From Clarireedia homoeocarpa (taxonomy: Eukaryota > Ascomycota > Leotiomycetes > Helotiales > Rutstroemiaceae), in assembly GCA_001465935.1 (NCBI GenBank), contig LNKV01000012.1, positions 133,302 to 197,301 on the forward strand: 64,000 bases of DNA, read 5' to 3'. This document shows positions 1-11,594 of the stretch, in pieces. Below the pieces are notes generated by a model. That model saw only the letters and a program-made list of their open reading frames with translations, was not told where the DNA came from and ran no database searches. The position numbers were made by a program, and so were the translations under genes. Positions within the stretch are counted from its first letter, which is position 1. Each line of letters opens with the position of its first letter.

Positions 1-2619
1 TGAGCTGTCATAACATCCATTTTATCAAAGGATTTAGCGCAGTTCGGACACTTTCGCATGCGATTCGAAATCCGATCGTCCACGCATTGCTGACAGAAGA
101 GATGGCCACATGTCTTCAAGATCGTGTTTTTGAAATTTGCGCGACAGACCGTGCAAAGTGCAAGGGTCTATCTTTGGTTAGCTAACTCCTCGTAGGCACA
201 AAAGGATTCGTCGGACTTACTCTAAGCATCTCCTCCTCACCAGATTGGTTGCTCAGACTTTTTTGCTTCCACATATCCCTATCTTTCTGCACTTGCTCGC
301 ATCGTACTCGGAGCTGCTCAATTTCGAGCTCAACGGCCTGGATCTTTTGTTTGGTACTGGAATTTGCCGAATCCTTGGCTTTGAGGAGATTTGTCAATTC
401 CGTGGTCTGACTTTTCAAGGCTTCCGATTTACTGTTCGCCTCCCGAGTTGATGCCTCTAGCTTCTTATTCTCTGTGACTACAGCGGCATTCGCTTGCCTG
501 AGATCACTCAATTGCTTCTCCAGGTTGCTTAGTAGAGTTCGATTTGAGGTTTCGACGTCCTTTAGCTGGGAAATTATCTCGGAGCTCTTGGCGTTTTGAT
601 TCTTCAATGACCGCACTTCTCCAAGGCGAATATCCATGTCTTTTCGAGCGGCAAAATACTTCTGATCAGCCTTGCTCTTTTCGGCAGCTAACACAGATAT
701 CTTCTCCTCTAGGGCCGCGAAGTCCATTACTTTCTTGCTTGTCAATGCCTGTACCCGCTTGTAGGCGTTCTGAAGAGCTGGTAGTTCTTTGTTGATCGAA
801 TCGAACGTTTGCTGCAGTTGGTCATACTTGGCTCGCAATTCTTCGAGGGTCAGGGAATCCATTTCCGGCCCTGGTGTTGGCTGGCACGATTGCTCGCCAA
901 TTTGGGCTCTCAAACGTTCTACCTCGAGTTCTAGAGAAGTGATGCGATCTTCCTTTGCTCCGACCAATTCTTTTAAATGCTCCATGGCAGTATAGTCTTG
1001 CTCTTGCGCTGCTTTCCGGACACTCAAATCGGCAAGAAGTTCGTCTCGGGTAGATCTTATTCTCGTCAAGTCAGCATCAAGACGCTGCAGCTGACTCTCT
1101 AATTCTCCTGTGACGGTTTCTGCCTCATTCTCAATTTGAATACGGTATGCAGTGCGTTCTGCTTGGTATTTTTCGGCCTCCTCGCGCAGCTGAATGTTCG
1201 TTGCTTCGAGGTGATTAATCCGTTTGATAACATCTTCATGCTGAATACGAAACTGTTTGAAAAGTTCGGTCCGGGCAAAGTCGTCGTCGGAGGGAACTGT
1301 CTGTTTGGTACTTGAGGAAGTTATCTGCTCCGTTAGTGACTTATTTTCTGCGGCCATAGCCTCAAGTTGTTCTTTTTGCTTCGCAATTACAGCAGTTGCC
1401 TCTTTGTACGCCGACTGATCGGCCTTCTCCTCCGCAATGCCATTCGTCATCTCGGTATCCACGCCATTTTCAGTGGCTCTTACACCATTAACGGTACTAT
1501 TATTTAATGCTTTGGCTTCTTCTTTCCGAACAGTGTCGCTCCGTAACCTATCTAAGCGCTTTTCGGCCTTAATGTAGCGTAATGAGGCAGATTCGAGACG
1601 TTCATTTAGTTCTTCTTTCTCGTTGCGCAGTCTTTCAACTGTGACAAGATATTCCTTCTGGGATGCTAGCATTTTTGTGACTTTAGCCTGGAGATCTTGC
1701 AAATCCGCCGAAGGCTTGCCACGTGCCGCAGAAACATTTTTGAAAATCGTATGAAGTTTCGATTTTATTTCTTTGCCTTTAGACGCTAAGTGTTCCGAAA
1801 ATCCCTTGATGCCATTGAACTGTAATGAACTCGAAAATGATGCTGTACGATGTCAGCAGTAATTCCCGCACTGGGGTTGAGCAGGACTGACTCTCTAGGC
1901 TTCCTGAATCTGGAATATCATCCTCTGCAAGGAGTTTGACCTCTTCTAATAACTGTAATCGCTTATCAGCTCAACATCCCGACGAGCCGACAAGACAGTA
2001 ACTTTACCTGTGTCCACCATGCATCAATGATTCTTAGGTGATCATCGTGATCAGTAGATTTCTTTTGGATATTTTTTAATTGTGACTCCAATGTTGTCTT
2101 TTCCCGTTTGTATTCGAGCATCTGCCGATAAATCGCATCTTTCTGGTATTTCTATAACATGATATATCAGCCTTCCATCCCAGCTCATATTGTTCTTGAC
2201 CGAAATAGGGGGGTATATTGACTACATTATGCGATCTGTTGTGGAAATGCGGTTTTGGGGGCAGGAGGGTCTGCAGGCTATCCATGCTGTCCACAGCAAG
2301 CTGCGCATTAGCAACAGCCACATAGATTCCAAGAGCAATCCTTAGACTCTTGTATAATGCTGGTAGATGAGAGACGTCGGGGATGATTGATGAAGAGTGG
2401 TTATCCAAGAAGAAATTAGCCGGTAGGCTTTCTACTTACCTCGATGTCCTCTGACCAAGGCGCCGTGTTTTCCGAGTCGGCAGACGTCTTGCTGCCACCA
2501 TTGATGGCTTGTCGTTTCGTTGGCGGAGCAAGATCATCAGTACTTTGACCTGCTGACCTCTTCCTATCCTCCATCTTGATGAAGGAAGGGAGAGATGGAG
2601 CAGCGGCGACAGGCGTCAT
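1..2619 (-). CDS. bre1: BRE1 E3 ubiquitin ligase for histone H2B, C-terminus cut by window edge
   Basis: Nuclear E3 ligase that, with Rad6, monoubiquitinates histone H2B and so supports H3K4/K79 methylation and transcription elongation (family knowledge). Model in five exons on the minus strand: 2440-2619, 2008-2151, 1892-1952, 221-1842 and 1-167; phases agree throughout. The protein is almost entirely coiled coil (residues about 90-660) and ends in a C3HC4 RING with ligands C674, C677, C689, H691, C694, C697, C709 and C712. The N-terminus has a short basic segment (PPTKRQ). The reading frame is still open at base 1 just after DVMTA, where BRE1 proteins normally end within a few residues, so only the last codons and stop are missing. 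The first intron (2152-2439) is long for this window and may hide an unmodelled exon. The start at 2619 is the first ATG; another in-frame ATG lies about 15 codons downstream. Diverges from BDP1. Confidence 0.93.
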
Positions 2620-3082
2620 CAGATTGAAGGGGTAGTTGAGCGACTCATAAGATCAATAAACGTGTCTATATTCGCAGAAGTGAGGTCGAAAGGAGGTGCG
2701 GGATGAGAAGTCCGTATGCCGATGTGGTGTTGAGTTGACTTTGCCTTGTTGTTATGATTGTTCAGGACGTACTTCGTAAAGGCGAAAGAAGGTGAAGAAG
2801 TCGAAATTCGCTTCCATTACGAAAACGGCCTAGCTTGGTTGATTTAATTAGCGGAACCAAGAGTCAGTCGGTTCCAGGTTCCAGGCCAAATTAAAAAACT
2901 GCCCGCCAAAATATCAGTTGTATTATTGTTCATTCAGCAACAACATGGTATTCATTATATTATCAGTAGTCTTCTCCAAGATAAAATAGACACCAATTCG
3001 GGTGAGGAGGAACCAGCAGTCTCACATATATCGCAATTATCTTACGCGTCGATAGTCCCTTGGGACGCGATAAATTCTCAAG
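2620..3082. promoter_or_regulatory. Divergent promoter region between BRE1 and BDP1
   Basis: 463 bp separate the start codons of BRE1 (leftward) and BDP1 (rightward), so both promoters must lie here or overlap the 5' UTRs. The sequence is AT-leaning. I see no clear TATA box at a standard distance from either start, and no further gene. Confidence 0.5.
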
Positions 3083-5146
3083 ATGTCTTCTATGCTGAGG
3101 AAGGGTACAAAGCAGTTCAAGCCAAGCGCTCGTCCTCGACCACCTGCCCCACGACCTGCCTCCTCACAACCTTCTGCCCAGCCAAGTATTGAACCTCCAT
3201 CTCAGACTCCAGCGCCTGCGACACGTCCATCCGATTCTTTACCCCCGGTACTCGAAAATGTGGCCGAAAGAGAGGTCCTCCAGACTGCGCTCGCGCAACC
3301 TAACGAACCGACCCCGCATGAAGCTCAATCGCAAACATCAGTCGCAACATCTCAGGAAGGCGAGTCTAGTACCAGCACGAAAAGGAAAGCGGGCCCCAGT
3401 GCAGTCGGAGATTCTAGCTTGCCGAACCAGCCTCCTACCAAAATTCAAAAATTGATCCCTCCGGATGAGGTGCGGGGGACCCCTACGAGTGATGAACGCC
3501 ATACTGCTGTGGCAGCAGCTCCTGCGAATATACTACCAACACCACCTTCATCTTCAACATCTTACCCGGTAGACCGACCGGGTTCATCATCAGCCACTGC
3601 GTCTGTGAGTCAAGCATCAGTACAAGAATCCATTCACGCACAAACATCCCAATATTCGAATACCCCGGTAATCGGTCGTAATGAAGCGCCCTACCTAAAT
3701 ACGGCAGCGGCCATATCGAACTCTCGAATTGAAATTCCTAACGCGACATCAGAAGCAAGAGAACCACGTCGTGATGTGGGTGAGATCCGAGCAGAAGACA
3801 ATACAGAATTGGTTGGCACAGGCGTATTTACTGGATCTTTACAAGTTGGTCGTGGAAATTCCCAGGAGTCTAGTTCTGCTACACCACGCACTGCAGAGAA
3901 TGAAGATATATCTGGTTTGCGATCAAGTGGAGTCAGCCAGCCCTCTCAAAGTGTCGTGTCGGAAACACCCATCTCTGGCGAAGTGCCTACTCTAGCGGAC
4001 GAAGCAGCGCCACCTCAGAAAAAGCCGAGGAAGAAAGCAGCGCCGCGGAAGAAGAAGACACAAGCGCAGGAAGGAGATGAGGAAAGCGCCACCACAGAAG
4101 CAGAACCAAAGAGGCCCCGTCGTGCAGCGGGCCCCAAACGAGAGCGCAAGAAGAAAGATGGCGAAGCAGAAAAGAAGAGAAAGAAACGTGAAGAGACATC
4201 AGAAGGAGCCGAGGACGATATTCTCGATCACACCACGGTGAAAATGGCAGACTTATGTAGGGACATTCGAATCGGCAAGAAATTCAGCAAGCACGACGAA
4301 ATCAAGTTGAGGCACAGTCGGAAGAAAGTAAGGGAACAAATGGAAAAGGAGCACCCGGAGCTTCTGGATCTACTTGACGGACCAAATGGCGATGAGGCAG
4401 AAACTCGCCACGACGAGCCCACACCCATAATAAATAGCAATGGCGTTCAAATGCGAGTTGTGGATGGGCAAATTGTGATTGATGAACGTTCGCTGCAAGT
4501 AGATCGACATCGGCAAGCACTAGATGAAGGGCTAGTGATGGAAGAGATTGAAGAAAACGACTTCACCAAGGCCATGAACTCTGGGTCATACATGAAGCGC
4601 GTTTCTGCTACCCGTTGGGACGAAGCTGCCAATGAACTTTTCTACCAAGGCTTGCGACAATTCGGCACGGCTTTCGAAATGATCGCTGCTATGTTCCCCG
4701 GCCGCAACCGAAGACAGATCAAACTTAAGTTTGTTAGAGAGGAAAGAGAGAATCCTCAAAAAGTCGACAGAGCGCTTATGGGCAAGACGGAAGAGATTGA
4801 TTTCGAAGAATACACGACTCTCACGGGTCAGAAATACGAGGAAGTCGCGGATATCGAAGCAGAAGCTAGACGGATTGATGAAGAACAACGAGCAGAAGAG
4901 GCAGCGATTGAATCAGCTAAGGCGGCTTCGATCCAGAAGAAGAAAGATGCGATTTCTAGTGCTGCGAGGAGGGTCCTGGATTCGGTTGGAGATGACGATG
5001 AGGATGGGCCGGAATCGCAGAAGGAGAATGCGAGTGCGGTAGCGACGGGTAAGGGGAAGAAGAAACCGGCGAAACCGAAGAAAAAGAATCTCCATAGCAT
5101 TTCTGGTGCGGGAGGAGAGGAGGTCGAAATTCTTGGGACGGTGTAA
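3083..5146 (+). CDS. bdp1: TFIIIB subunit BDP1 (B''), Myb/SANT protein
   Basis: Subunit of TFIIIB that recruits RNA polymerase III to tRNA and 5S genes together with TBP and Brf1 (family knowledge). Single-exon gene of 687 codons starting at the first ATG of the frame. The N-terminal half is Ser/Pro/Thr-rich and disordered. A Lys/Arg-rich stretch spans about residues 310-375. The diagnostic SANT domain lies at about residues 503-560, with conserved tryptophan in RVSATRWDEAANELFY, the FGTAFEMIAAMFPGRNRRQIK core and the following KLKFVREE. An acidic/Lys-rich tail follows. The extended SANT with FPGRNRRQIK is characteristic of BDP1 rather than other Myb proteins. The antisense strand also has long open frames, but these come from the low-complexity composition. 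Confidence 0.93.
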   Translation: MSSMLRKGTKQFKPSARPRPPAPRPASSQPSAQPSIEPPSQTPAPATRPSDSLPPVLENVAEREVLQTALAQPNEPTPHEAQSQTSVATSQEGESSTSTKRKAGPSAVGDSSLPNQPPTKIQKLIPPDEVRGTPTSDERHTAVAAAPANILPTPPSSSTSYPVDRPGSSSATASVSQASVQESIHAQTSQYSNTPVIGRNEAPYLNTAAAISNSRIEIPNATSEAREPRRDVGEIRAEDNTELVGTGVFTGSLQVGRGNSQESSSATPRTAENEDISGLRSSGVSQPSQSVVSETPISGEVPTLADEAAPPQKKPRKKAAPRKKKTQAQEGDEESATTEAEPKRPRRAAGPKRERKKKDGEAEKKRKKREETSEGAEDDILDHTTVKMADLCRDIRIGKKFSKHDEIKLRHSRKKVREQMEKEHPELLDLLDGPNGDEAETRHDEPTPIINSNGVQMRVVDGQIVIDERSLQVDRHRQALDEGLVMEEIEENDFTKAMNSGSYMKRVSATRWDEAANELFYQGLRQFGTAFEMIAAMFPGRNRRQIKLKFVREERENPQKVDRALMGKTEEIDFEEYTTLTGQKYEEVADIEAEARRIDEEQRAEEAAIESAKAASIQKKKDAISSAARRVLDSVGDDDEDGPESQKENASAVATGKGKKKPAKPKKKNLHSISGAGGEEVEILGTV

Positions 5147-5587
5147 TAGTAGGGAAGGTTGCTTTACTGGGGCGTTTCGGTAGCATATACGGATGGCCTA
5201 GTCAGCCCGCTTGATTGCCTCGGATGAGTGGCATAGTGGCTTGGGAAACGGAATATGGCGCATATGATTTTTATACCCAGATCACGAAGATTACGTGGAT
5301 CATAGATGGGACAGTTTTCAGTCACGCTTCTTGGACTGGTGGACAAATAAATATATCTCTGTGGATGGATGAACATCAAATGAGAAGTGGCTATGCATCA
5401 GCCCGAATCGCTGATGTAATGAATTGAGATCCCTCGGATTTACAAATAGTAGATGCAATATTCACATTTTAACATTTCCCGCTATCCACAAGCCTCCCAA
5501 AGCACATCCACCAACAAGAACCCAACCCACCTCCTTTTCCCTTTCGTATCACACAAAAATCCATCATAATCAAATCACCCCAACCCC
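5147..5587. other. Intergenic: 3' flanks of BDP1 and GH1 gene
   Basis: Convergent genes meet here. The sequence is AT-rich with no coding signal that I can support; it should hold both 3' UTRs and polyadenylation sites. Confidence 0.5.
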
Positions 5588-7255
5588 CTACTCCTTCTTG
5601 GTCAACTCCTCAAAAATCCCCTTCAACACCAACGCACTCTCCTTCGGCTCGCGCCTCTGTCCGCCCTTGTAATCCACATACGTAACACCGAATCGCGTCT
5701 CGTAGCCTTCGGCCCATTCAAAGTTGTCCATGAGACTCCAGCCGAGGTAGCCACGCACGTTGGCGCCTTCGGATACCGCTTGCGCCATGGCGTGGATGTA
5801 GTCGCGGAAGTAGTTGGCGCGGAAGGTGTCTTTGAGGATGTCCGGGTAGGGGATGTCGTTCTCGCGGAGGACAGAGGTGCCGTTTTCGGTTATGTAGACT
5901 AAGGGGGAGTTGGGTTAGTTTGTTTGGGGGGGGGGGGGGGGGAGGAGAAGGGTAAGGAGATTGATTGGTTTATTGATTGATATGGGATAAAAAAATAAAA
6001 GGAGAGCGAGGAATACATACTAGTCGGAAAGCCGTATCGCTTCGAAATCCACAAAATCAAATCATGAAAGCCTTGGGGATTCGGTCTCAACCAAACACTC
6101 TGCGTCTCTGGGCCAATCACTTCGCCACTCTTGCTCTCAAACAGGGTCTCCAGATTCCCCAAGAAGTCGTTCTCATCCGGCTCCGTCTTCTTGTGACGGA
6201 TGAAATTCGCAGTGTAGTGATTCATGCCGTAGAAATCGTTGGAGCCTTTCACATCGGCGATTTCTTCCGACGTGAAGGTGGGAAGACGGTCCCCGAGTTG
6301 CGCGCGCATTGACGCGGGGTAGTCGCCTAGGTAGATGGGGTCCGCGAACCAGGAGATGCTGAATTCGAGTTTGCGTTCCGCGGCTTCGACGTCCGCGGGG
6401 TCGGAGGGGTCCCAGGGGTAGACGGCGTCGCCTGGTTGGGGATGTTAGTGATGTTAAATGTTAAACGAGGAGATGGAGAAGAAGGTACCATTGAGTGTAA
6501 TTCCGATTTGGCCTTTATCTTTGGGTTTGTATTCTTCTCTGTAGAGTTTCACAGCCGCGGCGTGAGCGATGAGAATATTATGTCCCACAGTCCATGGCTC
6601 TCTACTACTATCTCCAACATCGCTCTTCGACCTATCACTCGTGTGGCCCGGGGCGAATAGTCCAGTGTTGTATCCCAGAATCGATGAGCACCAAGGTTCA
6701 TTGAAGGTAATCCAATTCTTAACCTTCGGAATCGCCTCGAACAGCACTTTCGCATAATTCGTATAGTCCTTCACAAACTCCTCTTTATTCAACAACCCAC
6801 CATATCGCTTATCCAACTCATCAGGTAAGTCCCAATGGAAGAGTGTGACGAAGGGAGTTATCCCCGCTGCTAGGAGATCATCAACTAGCTTGGTATAGTA
6901 TGCAATTCCTTTGGGGTTGACAGGGTCATCGCGTCCACCGAGTGGGATACAGCGAGACCATGATACGGAGAATCGGTAGGCTTTTGCGCCGGTGAGTTTA
7001 AGAAGTGTAATGTCCTCATCGGTGCGATGGTACGAGTCACAGGCTACGTCTCCTGAGCTACCGTCGGCGATTTTACCGGGGATCTTGCAGAAGGTGTCCC
7101 AGATGGAAGGTCCACGACCATCTTCTGTAGCTCCTCCTTCGATTTGGTAGCTGTGATGGCGTCAGTATGAGGATTGAAGGTAGACAACCTAAAACGACGA
7201 ACCTCGCAGTGGCGAAACCCCACGTGAAATCCTTTGGCAAGACAGCTTTACTCAT
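5588..7255 (-). CDS. GH1 beta-glucosidase, predicted intracellular
   Basis: Retaining beta-glucosidase that hydrolyses terminal beta-D-glucosyl residues, for example of cellobiose. Four exons: 7203-7255, 6489-7150, 6021-6431 and 5588-5898, encoding 478 aa, the usual GH1 length. The N-terminal MSKAVLPKDFTWGFATASYQIEG is the classic GH1 start and has no signal peptide, so a cytosolic enzyme is expected. The acid/base is E169 in NWITFNEPW; the nucleophile is E380 in YITENG, whose codons begin right after intron 3. The conserved C-terminal GWSLMDNFEWAEGY binds substrate. Introns are about 50-120 bp; the third (5899-6020) carries a run of 17 G. The gene is convergent with BDP1. Confidence 0.95.
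5926..5942. repeat. G17 homopolymer inside GH1 intron 3
   Basis: Seventeen consecutive G on the plus strand (C17 in the transcript), inside the intron between the codons for FPT and IYITENG. It sits about 28 bp downstream of the acceptor in plus coordinates, so on the minus-strand transcript it forms a C-run just upstream of the 3' splice region. Likely to vary in length. Confidence 0.9.
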
Positions 7256-8044
7256 ATTGACACGGTTTCTGTTTGACGATCCAATTCCAATTCCAATTCC
7301 AGTTCCGGATAAATACAAACAACACTCCAAAGCACAACCGTGTTCACAAAGTCACAATCAAGAAGAACTTGCAGAGTATAAGTAGCAAGCAAACGGTTAA
7401 TTGCAAGTCAATGCCATGCTATATCTATCCCATTTATCTCCTCATCTCGGACCGTACAAACCGCAGCAGATGATATATCCCTTCCCCATGGAGCTAATTC
7501 CGAAGATGTTCCGAAGCTGCTGGGCCCCACCATGGCATGGCGGGGTCACGATTGTCGCGGGACGGCTATTCGGGACGAAAATCCGGGTAAATACAGTAAT
7601 GTATAACTTATGGCTAACATAGAAAGTACGAGAAGAGATATAAAATAGTCTCACGAGTTTTGGCGCTTCTCTCGTGTCTCCGTGTATGTGTCTGTCGAGT
7701 GGGTTGGTGAGTTGAGAAGTTCCGAAAGTTTGTGAATACATTGGTATTGTTATTGTACAAGCACATAGGTTCGTTAATTGGCGCATCCTAACTATCCACC
7801 CAATCCTCCTACTCCAATGACAAAAGTTCCTGATTGAACTGAAACAAAACTTTTCCAGTTACAAAGTCGAAGCACTTAGCAGTCTCATTATGCTATAGCG
7901 AACGAAAGCCCATCTTGCTCCTCACAAACCCGCTGATTCAACATATAACCCATCCGCATATTCATCGCAGAACCCAGACCATTGCCCAACCGCTTCTGTT
8001 GTTGTACACCTCCATCGCGCCAGTAGTCTATAAAGTACCCTTTA
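7256..8044. other. Intergenic between GH1 and GFA-domain genes
   Basis: Promoter side of the GH1 gene and 3' side of the GFA gene. At 7276-7310 there is a short imperfect repeat of CCAATT units, about 20-55 bp upstream of the GH1 start and therefore probably in its 5' UTR. No coding sequence that I can support. Confidence 0.5.
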
Positions 8045-8817
8045 TCATGTTTCTTGCATTCCGGTATCTTCATTTCCCAATGAAGCATCGAGCTTCCTCT
8101 TTCCCGTCGTAGATGGTCCTTGTTCGTCGTCCTCCCCAGTCCACTCTACAATCTCCCACTCCACCTGTGTGCGGCCATTGTTGGCAGTCCTGGTCCCTCG
8201 ACTTGTCCTCAACCTTCCCAATCTACTTCCCTCTATCATCGCCTCAAACCAAGGTAGCCCTTGGCTCTCCATCAGATTACTTGAAGAATGTGGTATGACT
8301 GTCTCAATTGTTTGCTTATCGTTCTCCGCATCCTCAAGCGCCTCCTTTGGTAATAGACCCAGCTCTTCTAGATCTCGTAAATCAGAACTCGCCAGTGAGC
8401 CTAACGTCAACGAAATATAATCTGCGTGTGTAGCTGGTTCTTCCGTCCAATAACTTAATGGCGTTCCACAGAACCCGCAGAAGTTACGTTTGGCATGCTG
8501 CTCTGCAGGCGAAGTGTAGGTTCGTCGGATTGCATTATGTGTTTCATCGTCGAAGAACGCGTACGTCGTCGAATGGTACCATGCGAGTGGTACACGAAGC
8601 CATGCGGAAAGAGGAGCAGCTTGTGATCTGCCTGTTATGCGATGGAATCAGTAATCAATCCGTCTACCAATATCTTCAAAAAGATTGAAACGTCGAATCA
8701 CTTACGGTGAACCCTGCTGCTGTCAAAGAATACACTGGCTACATCTGTCGCATTCTGAGGGATGAGGATTGTATATTTGTTGCGGCCGCAAGTACATCCA
8801 CCTTGAAGTTCGCTCAT
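8045..8817 (-). CDS. GFA/CENP-V-domain protein with degenerate central zinc motif
   Basis: Two exons (8706-8817 and 8631 down to 8045), 232 aa. The N-terminus MSELQGGCTCGRNKY gives the first GFA cysteine pair (C8, C10), and CGFCGTPLSYW gives the C-terminal pair; both bind zinc in the GFA (glutathione-dependent formaldehyde-activating) fold. The central CxxC pair normally found about 45 residues after the first is not visible: the matching stretch reads FFDSSRVHRRSQAAPLSAWLR. The protein may therefore bind one zinc instead of two. About 110 residues after the domain form an extra tail (EIVEWTGEDDEQG, then Lys-rich). Fold assignment is solid; enzymatic function is not inferable. Confidence 0.82.
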
Positions 8818-9419
8818 TTTGGTCAAAACTCAGAATCTCCGAGATATCTTAACGCAACGTCCGTCGAAGAATTGTAAATATCTAAAATCACGATAAGAAG
8901 GAAGTCGATTTTCTGAAGATATGGTAAAAGGAAAGGCAGATGGTTTGAGGTTCTACGGATTCTGTGACGTTATTGGAATGGTGAAATCTGATTGGTCGTT
9001 TTTGGGGAGGAAACATCTAGATCATTCGGGTTGGATCTTTAACATACGATGCATAAGCGCACCTTTCTTATTTGATAAATAGTTCAGCTGATTCATCTGT
9101 CTAAGTGGGAGTAAGAACTGGTTTATATAAACCAATACTCCTGGACATTTTCCTTTTGCTCTTTCGCGAATCTCTTTCAACAGGCCTCCTCCACGGTGTT
9201 CAATATTTTATTTAAGCCCGAGTCTAAATAGTACTGCAGCTATATGTCTACACTTGACGTTTCCCTGGTCACTCATTCACTCTACACTTGACGTTTCCCT
9301 GGTCAATCATTCACTCTACAAGAGGCTATCCAATACATCAATCCAACACATAACCAAGCTCTCAACCACGAGTTTTCGCGGTCCTAGTCTCCTATGGCGA
9401 TCTTTCATCTACGTCGCCC
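8818..9419. other. Intergenic, AT-rich, with a short tandem repeat
   Basis: Upstream of the GFA gene. Contains a 34-bp tandem duplication at 9247-9320 listed separately. No coding sequence seen. Confidence 0.5.
9247..9320. repeat. 34-bp tandem duplication plus partial third copy
   Basis: The unit starting TCTACACTTGACGTTTCCC occurs at 9247-9280 and 9281-9314 with one internal mismatch, followed by the first six bases of a third unit (TCTACA). It lies at the edge of the decayed coiled-coil gene. Confidence 0.9.
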
Positions 9420-11594
9420 TCATCTAGAGCGTTCCAACTCGACAATCTCATTTGTTATCCCCTCCAGGTGCTCAAGAAGCTCCGCCACCTCTGAGCGTAT
9501 GCTGTACGCTGCTGAGGGCCTCTCATAACGTTCATCCAAGTTTTCAAAGTACTCAGCGTAGACTACATGCTCGGCACTTGACTTATCTTGTTGACAGTGG
9601 CTAGCGTTGCGTCGCAATTTAGTTGCTGTATGTATGCGGAGGGTAGTATGGGTGCTGGTCTCACGGTATCGATATAACCTCTCAAAAATCTCCTTGGCTG
9701 CTTCCTCAGAGAATTCCGGTATCTATCCACCGTCAAACAATGCTAGGTCGGCTGCAGCGTTGCCTTGGTGAGCTGCAGCATTACCGTTGGTTGCTCCTAA
9801 GAGCCACGTCCAGCTCTTCTCACGACACATTAAGAACCACCTCTCGAGCTTGGTCCAAAAATCGGTCGGACGTCTGCTCCAATATTCGCCAATGGTGTGA
9901 GCGTGGCATTAACCCCTTCTAGCTTGCCATATTTGTACTCCGAGTCTTCTAAATTTAGGGCACCACTCATCCATTTTTGTTTGTGTCAGGAGAGGTCATC
10001 GCGAACGTTCTTCAGCTCGTCCTTCACAGACTTTAATTTCCCCTAGTAGTATTGTGCCTCTGCTTTGTATCGCCTCCAGTCGCTTCAATCATGTGCTGCT
10101 TCATCTTTGAGCCCATAATATCCATCCTCTAGTTTCGAGTAATCATCCTACAATTCATTATATTTCGTTTCGATAGAACGAGAAGATCCGTAGACCGACT
10201 GCCGCTGAGCAACAACACGTCGGGTTTCCGCCTGCACAAGTGACAGCTGCTGAGACAACGGAGTATTGCGGCTTTTCTCTGCTATGAGATCAGTTTGGAG
10301 CACTTCAATAGTTTTTGCACCGCTCGTCACTCTCTACTCGAGTCTAATCCGCGTTGTGATACAAGCTCTCAAGTCTTCTTCAGCCTCTCAACCTGACTAG
10401 TAACATTTTTCATGTTCTCCTCATACTTGCTTTTCTCAAGACGAACTCTGGAATCCTTCTCCCCAGCTCTCGCCGATACCATTGCCATCCCCTCCGTCGC
10501 TTTGACTTCCTCCGCAAGAGCGTTTTCAAGATAGTCCACCTCCTCTAATGGCTCTGTTGAAGCTCATCAAGCTGTTTTTTCAACTTCAGTCAGTTTTTAT
10601 CCTCAAGCAGCTTGATCTCTGTGCGTAATGTTGCTGCTTAGGATTTGGAAGACTTAAGATCTCGCTCCTGGCGAGCCAATTCCTCGGTGATCTTTTCACA
10701 GCGTGTATCCTGGCTGACTGGGATGGTTGTGACCAATGCATTTTGCTCAAGTGTACTTGTAGCATGAGGAAATGTCGTAGAGGGTTTAGAAGCGAGCACA
10801 ATATTTTCGGTGACGGTGGTCGATTCTTCTCTTAGGACATCTTGACGGTTGACCTTGGCAGTCGCACACTGGGATATAGGTGTGATCGATTGTGGATCTC
10901 GTACCCTAATCTGTGGTACTGTAACTAAATCTTCGTCCTTGGTCAAAGACCGGTAAGTTGTCTTTTTGATACCGGAACCGTAACAGCTCGCTTTGTCAAT
11001 ATTGGACACGCAGCTGGTTTGCTATCCACAGTCAACGCTTTTTGGCCCTTCACTTTCTTCAAATTTGCGTTCCTTGCAAATTTGGCTTTTTCTTTATCCT
11101 CCTGAGTCCTCACCGTCGTTGTTATTTCTTCCCCAACCAGTAGGCAAGAAATCCATATCATCATCTCTGAAAGCTTCACTTTCAGAGCCAGAGTCTGAGT
11201 CCTATCTCGGTTTCTTACCATCATTCTCTTCAACCTAGATAATGGGACCTTGAATAGACCAGCTTGCTGGTAGAGCTTGTATTGGTGGCAATGTTAAATT
11301 TTGTGCTGGAGGATCCGCGATCATGCGATTTGGGAGATCTGGGTTAGGTGTAAGGATATGGTTGTATTTGTCTAATCGCCGAGTCAGATGGGGGAGTTTA
11401 CCATCAATTTTTTGCTTTGGTTCTTCAGATGAGATAGATTTTCCTGCTGGCGGTGTGTCCGTTGGATTTCGAGAAGATGCTGAGGATTGATTTCTTCTTT
11501 TTTGGACACCATGATATTGGCAGCAGTAGATATTACTAGAGTTCTCGATGTATATCCAGCTATGAGAATGAGTTTGAGCCAGACGCCAATGCAC
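9420..11594 (-). pseudogene. Decayed coiled-coil protein gene
   Basis: Minus-strand translations read as one lysine/glutamate-rich coiled-coil protein broken by many stops and frame changes. Identifiable pieces in order from the 5' side: 11594-11235 (Ser/Pro-rich, with PPAGKSISSEEPKQKIDGK), 11233-10943 (acidic SDSGSESEAFRDDDMDF), 11009-10638 (ending ITEELARQERDLKSSKS), then fragments with LRTEIKLLEDKN and KLKKQLDELQQS, 10330-10148 (VLQTDLIAEKSRNTPLSQQL) and 9617-9420 (EVAELLEHLEGITNEIVELERSR). No intron model restores a single frame. Most breaks are TAG/TAA/TGA within otherwise coherent coiled coil, which suits C-to-T decay (RIP or drift), but there is no second copy here to test this. I do not recognise the parent family. 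Confidence 0.6.

Noticed and set aside
2076..2408. Minus-strand open frame within BRE1 intron 1
   Set aside because: Lies in a 288-bp intron and overlaps exon 2 in a different frame; no BRE1-like residues. Kept only as a remark that the intron is long.
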